A stretch of DNA of 64,000 nt, from NCBI RefSeq assembly GCF_900188115.1, contig NZ_FZNW01000004.1:124001-188000 (forward strand), written 5' to 3'. The DNA comes from Haloechinothrix alba. GTDB taxonomy: Bacteria > Actinomycetota > Actinomycetes > Mycobacteriales > Pseudonocardiaceae. Every line of letters starts with the position of its first letter. Position 1 is the stretch's first letter. The translations under genes and the position numbers were made by a program. Of this stretch, positions 56,950-64,000 are shown in pieces. A model generated the notes under the pieces. That model made no database searches and was not told the origin of the DNA. It was given only the letters and a program-made list of their open reading frames with translations.

Positions 56950-58164
56950 TCAGTCGACGCAGGCGACCCCGTCCGCGCTGATCGGTTCGTCGCCCGGTTC
57001 GCTCGACGGCGCGGGTGCGGCTGAGCCGCCGCCGCGCGGTTCGGCTCCGCCGTCGCCCGCCTCGCGTCCCGGGTCGGACCCGGACCTCGCGGCAGCGAGC
57101 TCGGCGACGAAGCTGCGTACCTCCTCGACGTCCACCTCGACGATGCTCTCCCCATCGGGTCCGCTGGCGGCGATGTCCAGCACGGGTACGGTCACGAAGT
57201 CGACCCGCCCGGAGGCGAACGCGCGCAGCTGTTCGGCGAACTCGAGGAGGTCGAGGTCGGGATCGAGCACGACCGAGCGGCGCGCGGCTTCGGCGAGCTC
57301 GTCGAGCCTGTCCCGGTTCGTCAACGTCCCGGTCGAGAACGCTTCGTCGAGCGCGGAGGCGAGGAAGGCCTGCTGACGGGCGATGCGATCGAGGTCGCCG
57401 CGCGGGAGGTTCTTCCGTTGCCGGACGAAGGACAGCGCGTCGCCGCCCTCGACGACCTGGCGTCCCGCAGCGAAGTCGGCGGCTGCGTCGGGGTCGCTCG
57501 TGGCGCTGTTCAGGCACACCTCGACACCCCCCAACGCTTCGGTGAGCAGGTAGAACCCGAGCATGCTCACCTCGACGTAGTGGTCGATCCGCACCTCGGT
57601 GAGATCCTCGACCGCCTGGACGAGCGACCTGCGGCCCGCCTGGTCCGACTCCTGCTCGAGCTCGGCGCCGTCGGAGACGCCGTCGGCGCGCAGGACCTCC
57701 TTCTCGGCCTGCTTCGCCTCATCGAAGACTGAGTTGATCTTGCCCTTGTCCCCGGCGGGAGTGTCGACCCAGCTGTCCCGCGGGATCGATACGGCGTGTG
57801 CCTCGCCGCCGTCCTCCGGTAGCCGGAGGATGATCAGGGTGTCCGTCTTCACCCCGTCCTTGTGCTCGGTGCCCAACTCGCGCAACATGTCCGCGGACAG
57901 GGGGTTGCCCTGCATGTCGGTGCGAGCGTCCGTGCCGACGATCAGGACGTCGACCATGTCCTCCTCGTCCGGAGCGTCATGGTGCTCGCCTGTGCGGGGT
58001 TCGAGAGCGTCGGCCTTGCCGATGCCGCCGAGCAGCCGGTCGTAGGTGACGTGGGCATAGCCGGTGCCGACCAGGGCGACGATCGCCAGCAGGGCGACGG
58101 CCACCCGGCCGGTGGTGAGGACGATCTGACCGCTCGAGCGCTGTCGTGTACGGGATCGCGTCAT
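56950..58164 (-). CDS. LytR-CpsA-Psr family cell-wall ligase
   Basis: 404 residues: cytoplasmic start, one membrane helix (about 18-40), then the extracellular LCP domain with DVLIVGTDARTD, KTDTLIILRL, SIPRDSWV, KINSVFD and DLDRIARQQAFL; catalytic arginines and aspartates are in place. The last 60 residues are Gly/Ser/Pro-rich. LCP enzymes attach polyprenyl-linked glycans such as arabinogalactan to peptidoglycan. In M. tuberculosis the homologue Rv3267 lies next to rmlD, as here. Divergent from rmlB with 195 bp between. Confidence 0.9.
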   Translation of the reverse strand: MTRSRTRQRSSGQIVLTTGRVAVALLAIVALVGTGYAHVTYDRLLGGIGKADALEPRTGEHHDAPDEEDMVDVLIVGTDARTDMQGNPLSADMLRELGTEHKDGVKTDTLIILRLPEDGGEAHAVSIPRDSWVDTPAGDKGKINSVFDEAKQAEKEVLRADGVSDGAELEQESDQAGRRSLVQAVEDLTEVRIDHYVEVSMLGFYLLTEALGGVEVCLNSATSDPDAAADFAAGRQVVEGGDALSFVRQRKNLPRGDLDRIARQQAFLASALDEAFSTGTLTNRDRLDELAEAARRSVVLDPDLDLLEFAEQLRAFASGRVDFVTVPVLDIAASGPDGESIVEVDVEEVRSFVAELAAARSGSDPGREAGDGGAEPRGGGSAAPAPSSEPGDEPISADGVACVD

Positions 58165-58359
58165 GGTTTACCCGAAGCCGCCCCTCCGCACGCTCGCATG
58201 CCACGCCAGGCGGCTCCAGGCTACGTCATGGCCACACGACTTGCGCAATCGTGGCTGTCACGGAGACGCATGATCCCTAGACTCCGTTGCGACACGGCTC
58301 GTCACTTCGCAGGGCGGCGAGCACCGGGCAGATGGGGACGGACAGAAGGTAGGTACGAG

Positions 58360-59391
58360 ATGCGGGTACTGGTCACGGGTGGAGCGGGGTTCATCGGGTC
58401 GCACTACGTGCGGCAAGCGCTTGCCGGCGACTACGACTCGCTCGCCGACGCGGAGATCGTGGTGCTCGACAACCTGACCTACGCGGGTAACGAGGCCAAC
58501 CTCGCCACGGTGGCCGGGCACGAGCGACTGACCTTCGTGCACGGCGATATCCGCGACGCCGAGCTCGTCCAGCGCTGTATGCGGGACGTCGACCTGGTCG
58601 TGCATTTCGCGGCCGAGTCGCATGTCGACAGGTCCATCGCGGGTGCGAGCGAGTTCGTCAGTACCAACGTGCTCGGCACCCAGGTCCTGCTGCACGCCGC
58701 GGCGGACGCGGAGGTCGGCAAGTTCGTGCACGTGTCCACGGACGAGGTGTACGGCACGATCGAACAAGGCGCCTGGCCGGAGACGCACCCGCTGCAACCC
58801 AACTCGCCCTACGCCGCGTCGAAGGCCTCCGCGGACCTGATGGCGCGCGCGTTCCACCGCACGCACGGCGTGCCGGTGTGCATCACCCGGTGTTCGAACA
58901 ACTACGGTCCGTACCAGTATCCGGAGAAGGTCATCCCGCTGTTCGTCACCAACCTTCTCGACGGTGAGCATGTCCCGCTGTACGGTGACGGCCTCAACGT
59001 GCGTGACTGGCTGCATGTCGGTGACCATTGCCGGGGCATTCAACTGGTCGCCGACGCCGGGGTGCCCGGCGAGATATACAACATTGGCGGAGGAACCGAG
59101 TTGACGAACAAGGAGCTCACCGCACAGCTGCTGGAGGCGGTCGGAGCCGGGTGGGACATGGTCACGCCCGTCCCGGACCGCCTGGGCCACGACCGGAGGT
59201 ACTCGGTGGACACCAGCAAGATCCGCGCCGAGCTCGGTTACCGGCCGACCGTGCCGTTCTCCAGCGGGCTCGTCGACACGGTCCGGTGGTATGCGCGGAA
59301 CCGGCACTGGTGGGAACCGCTCAAGAGACGTGCGTTCGTGCCCGCGGCGGCGATGCGCGGGCCCGGTGATGCGGGTAGTGGTACCGGATGA
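58360..59391 (+). CDS. rmlB: dTDP-glucose 4,6-dehydratase
   Basis: 343 residues, short-chain dehydrogenase fold: VLVTGGAGFIGSHYV for NAD binding, HFAAESHVDRSI, TDEVYG, and the Tyr-x3-Lys pair in YAASKAS. YNIGGG and the C-terminal WYARNRHWWEPL are typical of RmlB. It makes dTDP-4-keto-6-deoxyglucose for rhamnose synthesis. ATG at 58360 begins the signature; upstream frame is antisense of the LCP gene. Stop overlaps rmlD (ATGA). Confidence 0.95.
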   Translation: MRVLVTGGAGFIGSHYVRQALAGDYDSLADAEIVVLDNLTYAGNEANLATVAGHERLTFVHGDIRDAELVQRCMRDVDLVVHFAAESHVDRSIAGASEFVSTNVLGTQVLLHAAADAEVGKFVHVSTDEVYGTIEQGAWPETHPLQPNSPYAASKASADLMARAFHRTHGVPVCITRCSNNYGPYQYPEKVIPLFVTNLLDGEHVPLYGDGLNVRDWLHVGDHCRGIQLVADAGVPGEIYNIGGGTELTNKELTAQLLEAVGAGWDMVTPVPDRLGHDRRYSVDTSKIRAELGYRPTVPFSSGLVDTVRWYARNRHWWEPLKRRAFVPAAAMRGPGDAGSGTG

Positions 59392-60311
59392 CGCGGCTGG
59401 CGATCCTGGTACCCGGCGGCAGCGGGCAACTCGGTCGCGACCTCGCCGCGCTGGCGCGCTCCTCCAACGCGGTCCACGTCGACGTGACGGCGCCGTCCTC
59501 GGCCGAGCTCGACGTCACGCAGGCCGGTGCGGTCGTCGACGCGGTGCGCGCCCTCTCCTCGAGGGCGGTCGCGGACGACCTGCGGCCCGTCGTCATCAAC
59601 GCTGCAGGCTACACAGCCGTGGACGACGCCGAGAGCGATGAGCAGCGTGCCTTCGCCGTCAACGCGGACGGTCCACGGATCCTCGCAGCGGCCTGCGCAT
59701 CGCAGAACGTGCCGCTGGTGCACACCTCGACGGACTACGTTTTCTCCGGTGACGCCGAGCAGCCGTACGAGGCGGACGACGCGCTCGGCCCCCTCAACGC
59801 CTACGGGCGGACCAAGGCGGCCGGCGAGAGCGCGGTACTCGGTTCGGGCGCCGCCGCGTGGGTGGTGCGGACGTCCTGGCTGTACGGGGCGACCGGGCGC
59901 AACTTCGTGCGGACCATGATCGAGCTCGAGCGGGAACGCGACACGGTCACCGTGGTCGAGGACCAGTTCGGATCCCCGACCTGGAGCGCGGACCTCGCTT
60001 CCGGCCTGCTCGAGCTCGTCGCCATGATCACCAACGGCCGTGGCCCCGCACGGCACACCCTGCACTGCACAGGCGGGGGGCAGGCATCCTGGTACGAGCT
60101 CGCCAGGGCGGTCTTCGCCGAGCTCGGCGCGGACGAGGATCGGGTGCGCCCCTGTGGCACGGCCGAGTACCCGCGGACGGCCGCCCGGCCTGCACGCGCC
60201 GTCCTGTCCGGCGAGTCGTGGCGCGGTGCGGGCCTGACGCCGCTGCGCGACTGGCGGGAAGCTCTCGCGGCGTTCGTCGCCAGGCACCGCGCCGAGCTGG
60301 CGGGCCACTAG
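59388..60311 (+). CDS. rmlD: dTDP-4-dehydrorhamnose reductase
   Basis: 307 residues: LVPGGSGQLGRDLA (NAD(P)H), INAAGYTAVDDAE, HTSTDYVFSG, YGRTKAAGE with the catalytic Tyr/Lys, VRTSWLYG and a C-terminal domain ending DWREALAAF. It makes the last step to dTDP-L-rhamnose, needed for the linker between peptidoglycan and arabinogalactan in mycolic-acid bacteria and for other glycans. Coupled to rmlB; rmlC is not seen in the window. Confidence 0.94.
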   Translation: MTRLAILVPGGSGQLGRDLAALARSSNAVHVDVTAPSSAELDVTQAGAVVDAVRALSSRAVADDLRPVVINAAGYTAVDDAESDEQRAFAVNADGPRILAAACASQNVPLVHTSTDYVFSGDAEQPYEADDALGPLNAYGRTKAAGESAVLGSGAAAWVVRTSWLYGATGRNFVRTMIELERERDTVTVVEDQFGSPTWSADLASGLLELVAMITNGRGPARHTLHCTGGGQASWYELARAVFAELGADEDRVRPCGTAEYPRTAARPARAVLSGESWRGAGLTPLRDWREALAAFVARHRAELAGH

Positions 60312-60363
60312 CGCGCGTCCGGTGAACCCGCGTGATGTGTGTCGGTTCCCTCCGGCCAGCCGC

Positions 60364-61446
60364 CTAACCCACGGCGAACTGGTAGGCGTCGACGGTGGCC
60401 TCGGCGCACCGGTGCCAGGTGAAGCTCGCGGCGTGGGCGCGCCGCGCTATCGAGTTCGACGGCGCGTTCCGCTCCTCGACGGCGGCACCGAGGGACTGCG
60501 CGAGGGCGTCGGTGTCGCCGTACGGGACCAGGTGTGCGAACGAGCCTGCGACCTCACGTAGCGAGGGCACATCGCTGCACACCACGGGCACATCGCAGGC
60601 CATGGCTTCCAGTACAGGCAGCCCGAACCCCTCGTCGCGGGACGGCAGGACCAGCGCGGACGCACCGGCGACCACGCTGCGCAGGTCGACATCGGAGACG
60701 TACCCGGCGTCCTGTGACCTGTCGTTGACCATGAACGGGCCGGGACCGATGTAGACGAGGGGTGGCAGTTCCGGGGCGGTCTTGTGCGCCTCGTTGAGCC
60801 AGTCGAGGCCCTTGCGTGGCCCGGAGGTACCGACGAACAGCAGGTACTCCGACGGCAGGCCGAACCGGGAACGCAGGTCGTTGTTCGGCGGCATGGCCGT
60901 GAACCACGCCGGGTCCACACCGAGGGGCGTCACGATGATCTTCTCGCGGTCCACGTCCAGGCGCTCGGCGACTGCGTCACCGACGGCGGCTGTCGGCGTG
61001 CAGATGGCATCCGCCCTGCGCGCCCCGCTACGGATCAGCTCGGGAAGCAGTGCGTCGCTCGGGGACAGCTCCTCGGGGGCGTCCAGGAACGACAGGTCGT
61101 GAATGGTCAGCACCCCCGCCGCGCGCGCGGTGCCCGGCAGCACGAAGTTCGTGCCGTGCACCACGTCCGTCGGTCCCGCGAACAGCTCTACCTGGGGGAA
61201 CGAGCCACGGAGCCAGAACTGGCGTACCGCACGGGCCGAGACCGGCATCCCGCGGGCGCGAACGCCGTGCGGCAGTACCGTGCGAAGCCTGCGCCAGCCG
61301 CGTAGCGTGAACGCCACCGCGCGCGTGTCCACCTTGGGCATCGAGGCCAGTTCCTCGGACAGCGAGGCCGTGTACCTGCCGATGCCCGTGCGTTCGCCGA
61401 GTAGCGGAGTCCCGTCCAGCAGTATCCTGAGCGCGCGATTAGCCAT
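60364..61446 (-). CDS. GT4 family glycosyltransferase
   Basis: 360 residues, GT-B fold: ILLDGTPLLGERTGIGRYT at the start, HDLSFLDAPE, LLFVGTSGPRKGLDWL and the GT4 donor site LPSRDEGFGLPVLEAMACDVPVV. It uses a nucleotide-activated sugar, often GDP-mannose, to extend a cell-surface or secreted glycan. The start overlaps the last 8 bp of the upstream glycosyltransferase gene, so the two act together. Convergent with rmlD. Confidence 0.9.
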   Translation of the reverse strand: MANRALRILLDGTPLLGERTGIGRYTASLSEELASMPKVDTRAVAFTLRGWRRLRTVLPHGVRARGMPVSARAVRQFWLRGSFPQVELFAGPTDVVHGTNFVLPGTARAAGVLTIHDLSFLDAPEELSPSDALLPELIRSGARRADAICTPTAAVGDAVAERLDVDREKIIVTPLGVDPAWFTAMPPNNDLRSRFGLPSEYLLFVGTSGPRKGLDWLNEAHKTAPELPPLVYIGPGPFMVNDRSQDAGYVSDVDLRSVVAGASALVLPSRDEGFGLPVLEAMACDVPVVCSDVPSLREVAGSFAHLVPYGDTDALAQSLGAAVEERNAPSNSIARRAHAASFTWHRCAEATVDAYQFAVG

Positions 61447-64000
61447 CGCCCTGTCCTCCGGAACGCGACGTGCGAGTCATTCGCTCACCAATCATCCTGC
61501 GCAACCTCCCGGTAGCTCGTCGAGCGAGCTCTCCGGGACCACCATCCGCGAGGTACGAGCGTACGAGTGCCAGATCGCGGCGCAGCAGCGCGGTCCCGCG
61601 GGGCCGTGTGGCGTGTGTCAGACCGCCCGCCCCTGCGAGGCGGTCCGCGGCAGGCCGCGGGTCGCGGCAGAAGTGCACGAGGGGTTCGAGCACCCGCGGC
61701 CAGGTGTAGCGGCGGGCGACGTCGGCGATCCGCGCGGAGCACCTCGCGGCGAACTCCTCGTCGTACAGCACCTTCTCCAGCGCGTCCGCGAGGGCATGCT
61801 GGTCGGCCGCCGGGACGGTGCGGCCGAGCCCCTCGGCGCGTACCAGGTCGGCGAACGCGTCACCGTCGGTGGTCACGATAGGCAGGCCTGCCCACAGGTA
61901 GTCGAGTACGCGGGTGCGGAACGCGAACGTGGTCTCGACATGCTCGAAATGCGTGGTCACGCCGCAGTCGGCATCGAGTAACCAGTTCTGGCGTTGCTCG
62001 TAGGGCACCCAGTGCTCGTTGAAGAACACGTGCTTGTCCGTGATGCCGAGCGAGTCGGCCAGCCGCATCGCCTCCGCACCGATGTCGGTGTCGGTGACCT
62101 CGGGGTTGGGGTGTCGCATGCCGAGGAAGACCAGCCGGACCTCCGGCCTGCTGTGCCGGAGCTCGTCGACGGCCCGGATCAGGGTGAGCGGGTCGAACCA
62201 ACTGTACACACCTCCTGCCCAGAGGATGACCCGGTCGGTGCCGTCGATGCCGTCGATCACCGAGCGCGGCCCGGGACCCGTGCGCTCGGGCGGCTCGGCG
62301 GGCAGCCCGAACGGCACGACCGACAGCAGTGACCGGGTCGTGGGGTCGGCGTCGTAGAGCTGGGGTGACAACCTGCCGAGGGCGGCGAGGTGGCCGAGCC
62401 AGAGGTGCCGTTGCCGCTCGGAGGCGCAGAGGAAGAAGTCGCCCCGCTCCAGCTGCGTGTTCAGCACCCTGGTGACGCCGGCGAGGTCGGCTGCCCTCGC
62501 GTCGTCTGTCGCGCTCCTGGACTGCTCGAGGACCTCGAGGTGCATCGGGTCGTACAGGTCGCAGATCACGATCTTGTGGGCGTACTCGGTGCGCAGTGCG
62601 GGCGCCATCTCGAGCACGTGACCCTGCAGGATGACGATGTCGGCCCATCCGACCGGCTCGGCGAGGTCGCGACGCCGCGCCGAGCCGACCCGGAACGGCG
62701 CGGCAGGGGGATCGCAGCGGCTGTTGACCGTGACAAGGCGGACCTCGTGCTCGGCGGCAAGCGTGGCCGAGATGTTCCAGGCCCGGATCGCGGGCCCGGC
62801 CATTCGAGCGGTCAGCGCGTCGCCGGTGAGGACGAGGACCTTGCGGGGCCTGCTGAAGGTGTCGCCGACCGGGAAGGCGCGGGTGAGGATCTCGTGAGCG
62901 GTGAGGTAGCGGGGCAGCGGGAACGCCGGTTCCAGCGCGTTGCGGACCAGCGGGGCCAGGTCGGTGTCGGAACGTACCCGCTGGGCCTGTACCTCCTCGC
63001 GCGCCGGTACCAGCTCCGGCAGCTGCTCGACGAACTGGTCGATCGCCAGTACTCCGGCGAGTGCCTGGCGCGATACCGGTACGGGCGCGGAGTCCGGCCG
63101 TGCCGTGCCGTGCCGTAGGTCGAGTTGCGTGGGGTCGATCTCGCCGCGCGCTGTGGACCGGCGTACCGCGAGGCCGAGCGCGGCAGGCAGCGCCGATGCC
63201 AGCGAGGAGTCGGCGAGGTTCTTGTACAGCGCGGCGAGCGCGTTGCGTTCCAGCAGGAACGTCTCGCGGCCCGATTCGGCGGTGTCGATCGCGTCCATCG
63301 TTCCGTGATGCCGGTGATAGGCGAGCGAACCGGGCACGTAGCGTACGCGCCAGCCGTACAGGTTCAACCGCCAGCCGAGGTCGACGTCCTCGTAGAACAT
63401 GAAGAAGCGCTCGTCGAACCCACCGAGCTCGGCGTAGACAGCCGCGCGGACGAACATCGCCGCTCCGGTCGCGAACAGCACGTCCTTGGCACGCTCGTGC
63501 TCGGCGGGGTCCAGTTCGGCGAGGGGGGCGTCGGCGTGGCGCTTGTAGCCCATGCCGAACCACGTGAGACCGGCGTCGACGAAGTCGGCGGTCGCACCGT
63601 CCCAGCCGACGACCTTGCTGGCCACCGCCGCCACCGTGGGGTCGGCGGTCAGCACGGCCACGGCGGCGCTCACCCACGCGGGGTCGGGCCGCGCGTCGTT
63701 GTTGAGGAACGCGAGAACGGAGCCGCGAGCGTACTCGGCACCAAGGTTGCAGCCACCCGCGAAACCGAGGTTGCGCTCGGCGACGACCAGCTCGACAGCG
63801 CAGCCGGTCAGCTCGTCCGCGGCGGAGCGAATGGTCCCGGCGTCCGGGCCTTCAGAGGCGTTGTCCACGCAGATGACCTCGACGTGCGGGTAGTCCAGAA
63901 CCTCGGCGAGGGAGCGCAGGCAGCGCACGGTCTCGTGGGCGCAGCGGTAGTTGACCACGATCACCGACACCAGCGGTAGCTCCCGCCGCCGCGCGCGCGT
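61439..64000 (-). CDS. Bifunctional GT2-GT4 glycosyltransferase (N-terminal end beyond window)
   Basis: At least 853 residues read into the window edge; in-frame coding continues upstream of the GTG at 63970 (RARRRELPLVSVIVVNY), so the true start may lie outside. The N-terminal half is a GT2 (GT-A) rhamnosyltransferase-like domain: VSVIVVNYRC, ERNLGFAGGCNLGA, LNNDARPDP (metal-binding Asp) and FMFYEDVDLGWRL. The C-terminal half (from about 370) is a GT-B domain: LVLTGDALTARMAGPAIR, VILWAGGVYSWFDPLTLI and LPIVTTDGDAFADLV. Two transferases in one chain suggest consecutive additions to one lipid-linked glycan. Next to rmlBD, rhamnose is a probable donor. Confidence 0.87.
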   Translation of the reverse strand, partial: TRARRRELPLVSVIVVNYRCAHETVRCLRSLAEVLDYPHVEVICVDNASEGPDAGTIRSAADELTGCAVELVVAERNLGFAGGCNLGAEYARGSVLAFLNNDARPDPAWVSAAVAVLTADPTVAAVASKVVGWDGATADFVDAGLTWFGMGYKRHADAPLAELDPAEHERAKDVLFATGAAMFVRAAVYAELGGFDERFFMFYEDVDLGWRLNLYGWRVRYVPGSLAYHRHHGTMDAIDTAESGRETFLLERNALAALYKNLADSSLASALPAALGLAVRRSTARGEIDPTQLDLRHGTARPDSAPVPVSRQALAGVLAIDQFVEQLPELVPAREEVQAQRVRSDTDLAPLVRNALEPAFPLPRYLTAHEILTRAFPVGDTFSRPRKVLVLTGDALTARMAGPAIRAWNISATLAAEHEVRLVTVNSRCDPPAAPFRVGSARRRDLAEPVGWADIVILQGHVLEMAPALRTEYAHKIVICDLYDPMHLEVLEQSRSATDDARAADLAGVTRVLNTQLERGDFFLCASERQRHLWLGHLAALGRLSPQLYDADPTTRSLLSVVPFGLPAEPPERTGPGPRSVIDGIDGTDRVILWAGGVYSWFDPLTLIRAVDELRHSRPEVRLVFLGMRHPNPEVTDTDIGAEAMRLADSLGITDKHVFFNEHWVPYEQRQNWLLDADCGVTTHFEHVETTFAFRTRVLDYLWAGLPIVTTDGDAFADLVRAEGLGRTVPAADQHALADALEKVLYDEEFAARCSARIADVARRYTWPRVLEPLVHFCRDPRPAADRLAGAGGLTHATRPRGTALLRRDLALVRSYLADGGPGELARRATGRLRRMIGERMTRTSRSGGQGDG

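Noticed and set aside
61860-63677. 605-codon alternative frame inside the glycosyltransferase gene
   Set aside because: Arg-rich shadow; the other frame has both glycosyltransferase folds.

Overview
The window is a GC-rich actinobacterial chromosome segment with dense genes, frequent GTG starts and ATGA/TGATG overlaps. Gene content fits a Pseudonocardiaceae-like or mycobacteria-related organism: an acyl-CoA carboxylase with an epsilon subunit, MutAB-MeaB, an LprG/P55-type pair, a WXG100-type cassette and an LCP/Rml envelope block. From memory of the M. tuberculosis map, many genes follow the order of the Rv3264-Rv3308 region: deoD-pmmB, amidase, Rv3304-like protein, lpdA, glpD2, accA3, maf, accE5-accD5, birA, the Rv3278c PH protein, the Rv3277 GtrA protein, purK-purE, fadE25, the Rv3267 LCP protein and rmlD. 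The genus assignment is inference. No rRNA, tRNA, CRISPR array or intact insertion sequence was seen.

Layout. 1-4.3 kb: an MFS exporter (cut by the window edge) with an LprG-like lipoprotein, a flavodoxin-like protein, phosphomannomutase and purine nucleoside phosphorylase. 4.4-8.0 kb: a substrate-binding/VWA protein and a transmembrane Ser/Thr kinase. 8.1-13.4 kb: methylmalonyl-CoA mutase (mutA, mutB) and its chaperone meaB. 13.5-21 kb: a small acidic membrane protein, an M20 amidohydrolase, a decayed DUF559-type gene, a gamma-glutamylcyclotransferase-like protein, LpdA, GlpD, a GNAT enzyme and a DUF1707 protein. 21-31 kb: the acyl-CoA carboxylase genes accA, accE and accD with biotin ligase, interrupted by an accessory type VII-like cassette at 23.7-26.4 kb and by maf and a DinB-like gene. 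31.4-39.5 kb: an HMG-CoA-lyase-like enzyme, HisN, a two-component system, a GtrA protein, a sigma factor fused to a zinc finger and membrane region, and a protein with a dead GGDEF domain.

39.5-48.7 kb is a chitin-utilisation block: a secreted GH18 chitinase, an AA10 LPMO, a GH3 hexosaminidase with a C-terminal frameshift, a sugar ABC transporter without its ATPase, and a divergent ROK regulator. Matching palindromes upstream of the chitinase and between the ROK and binding-protein genes suggest one regulon. 49-58 kb carries purK, purE, an acyl-CoA dehydrogenase, DoxX, a TIGR03089 protein, an EndoQ-UvrD fusion and an LCP protein. 58.3-64 kb carries rmlB, rmlD and two glycosyltransferase genes for dTDP-rhamnose and surface glycan assembly.

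Best candidates for something new: the four-gene type VII-like cassette (SAV_915 protein, EspC-like protein, WXG/glycine-zipper protein, polytopic membrane protein), which looks like a membrane-active effector with its immunity protein; the EndoQ-helicase fusion; the membrane-anchored sigma factor; and three tandem 23-bp repeats upstream of accA. Many genes also have a TANNNT hexamer 6-8 nt before the start codon, which points to leaderless mRNAs and helps fix their starts.
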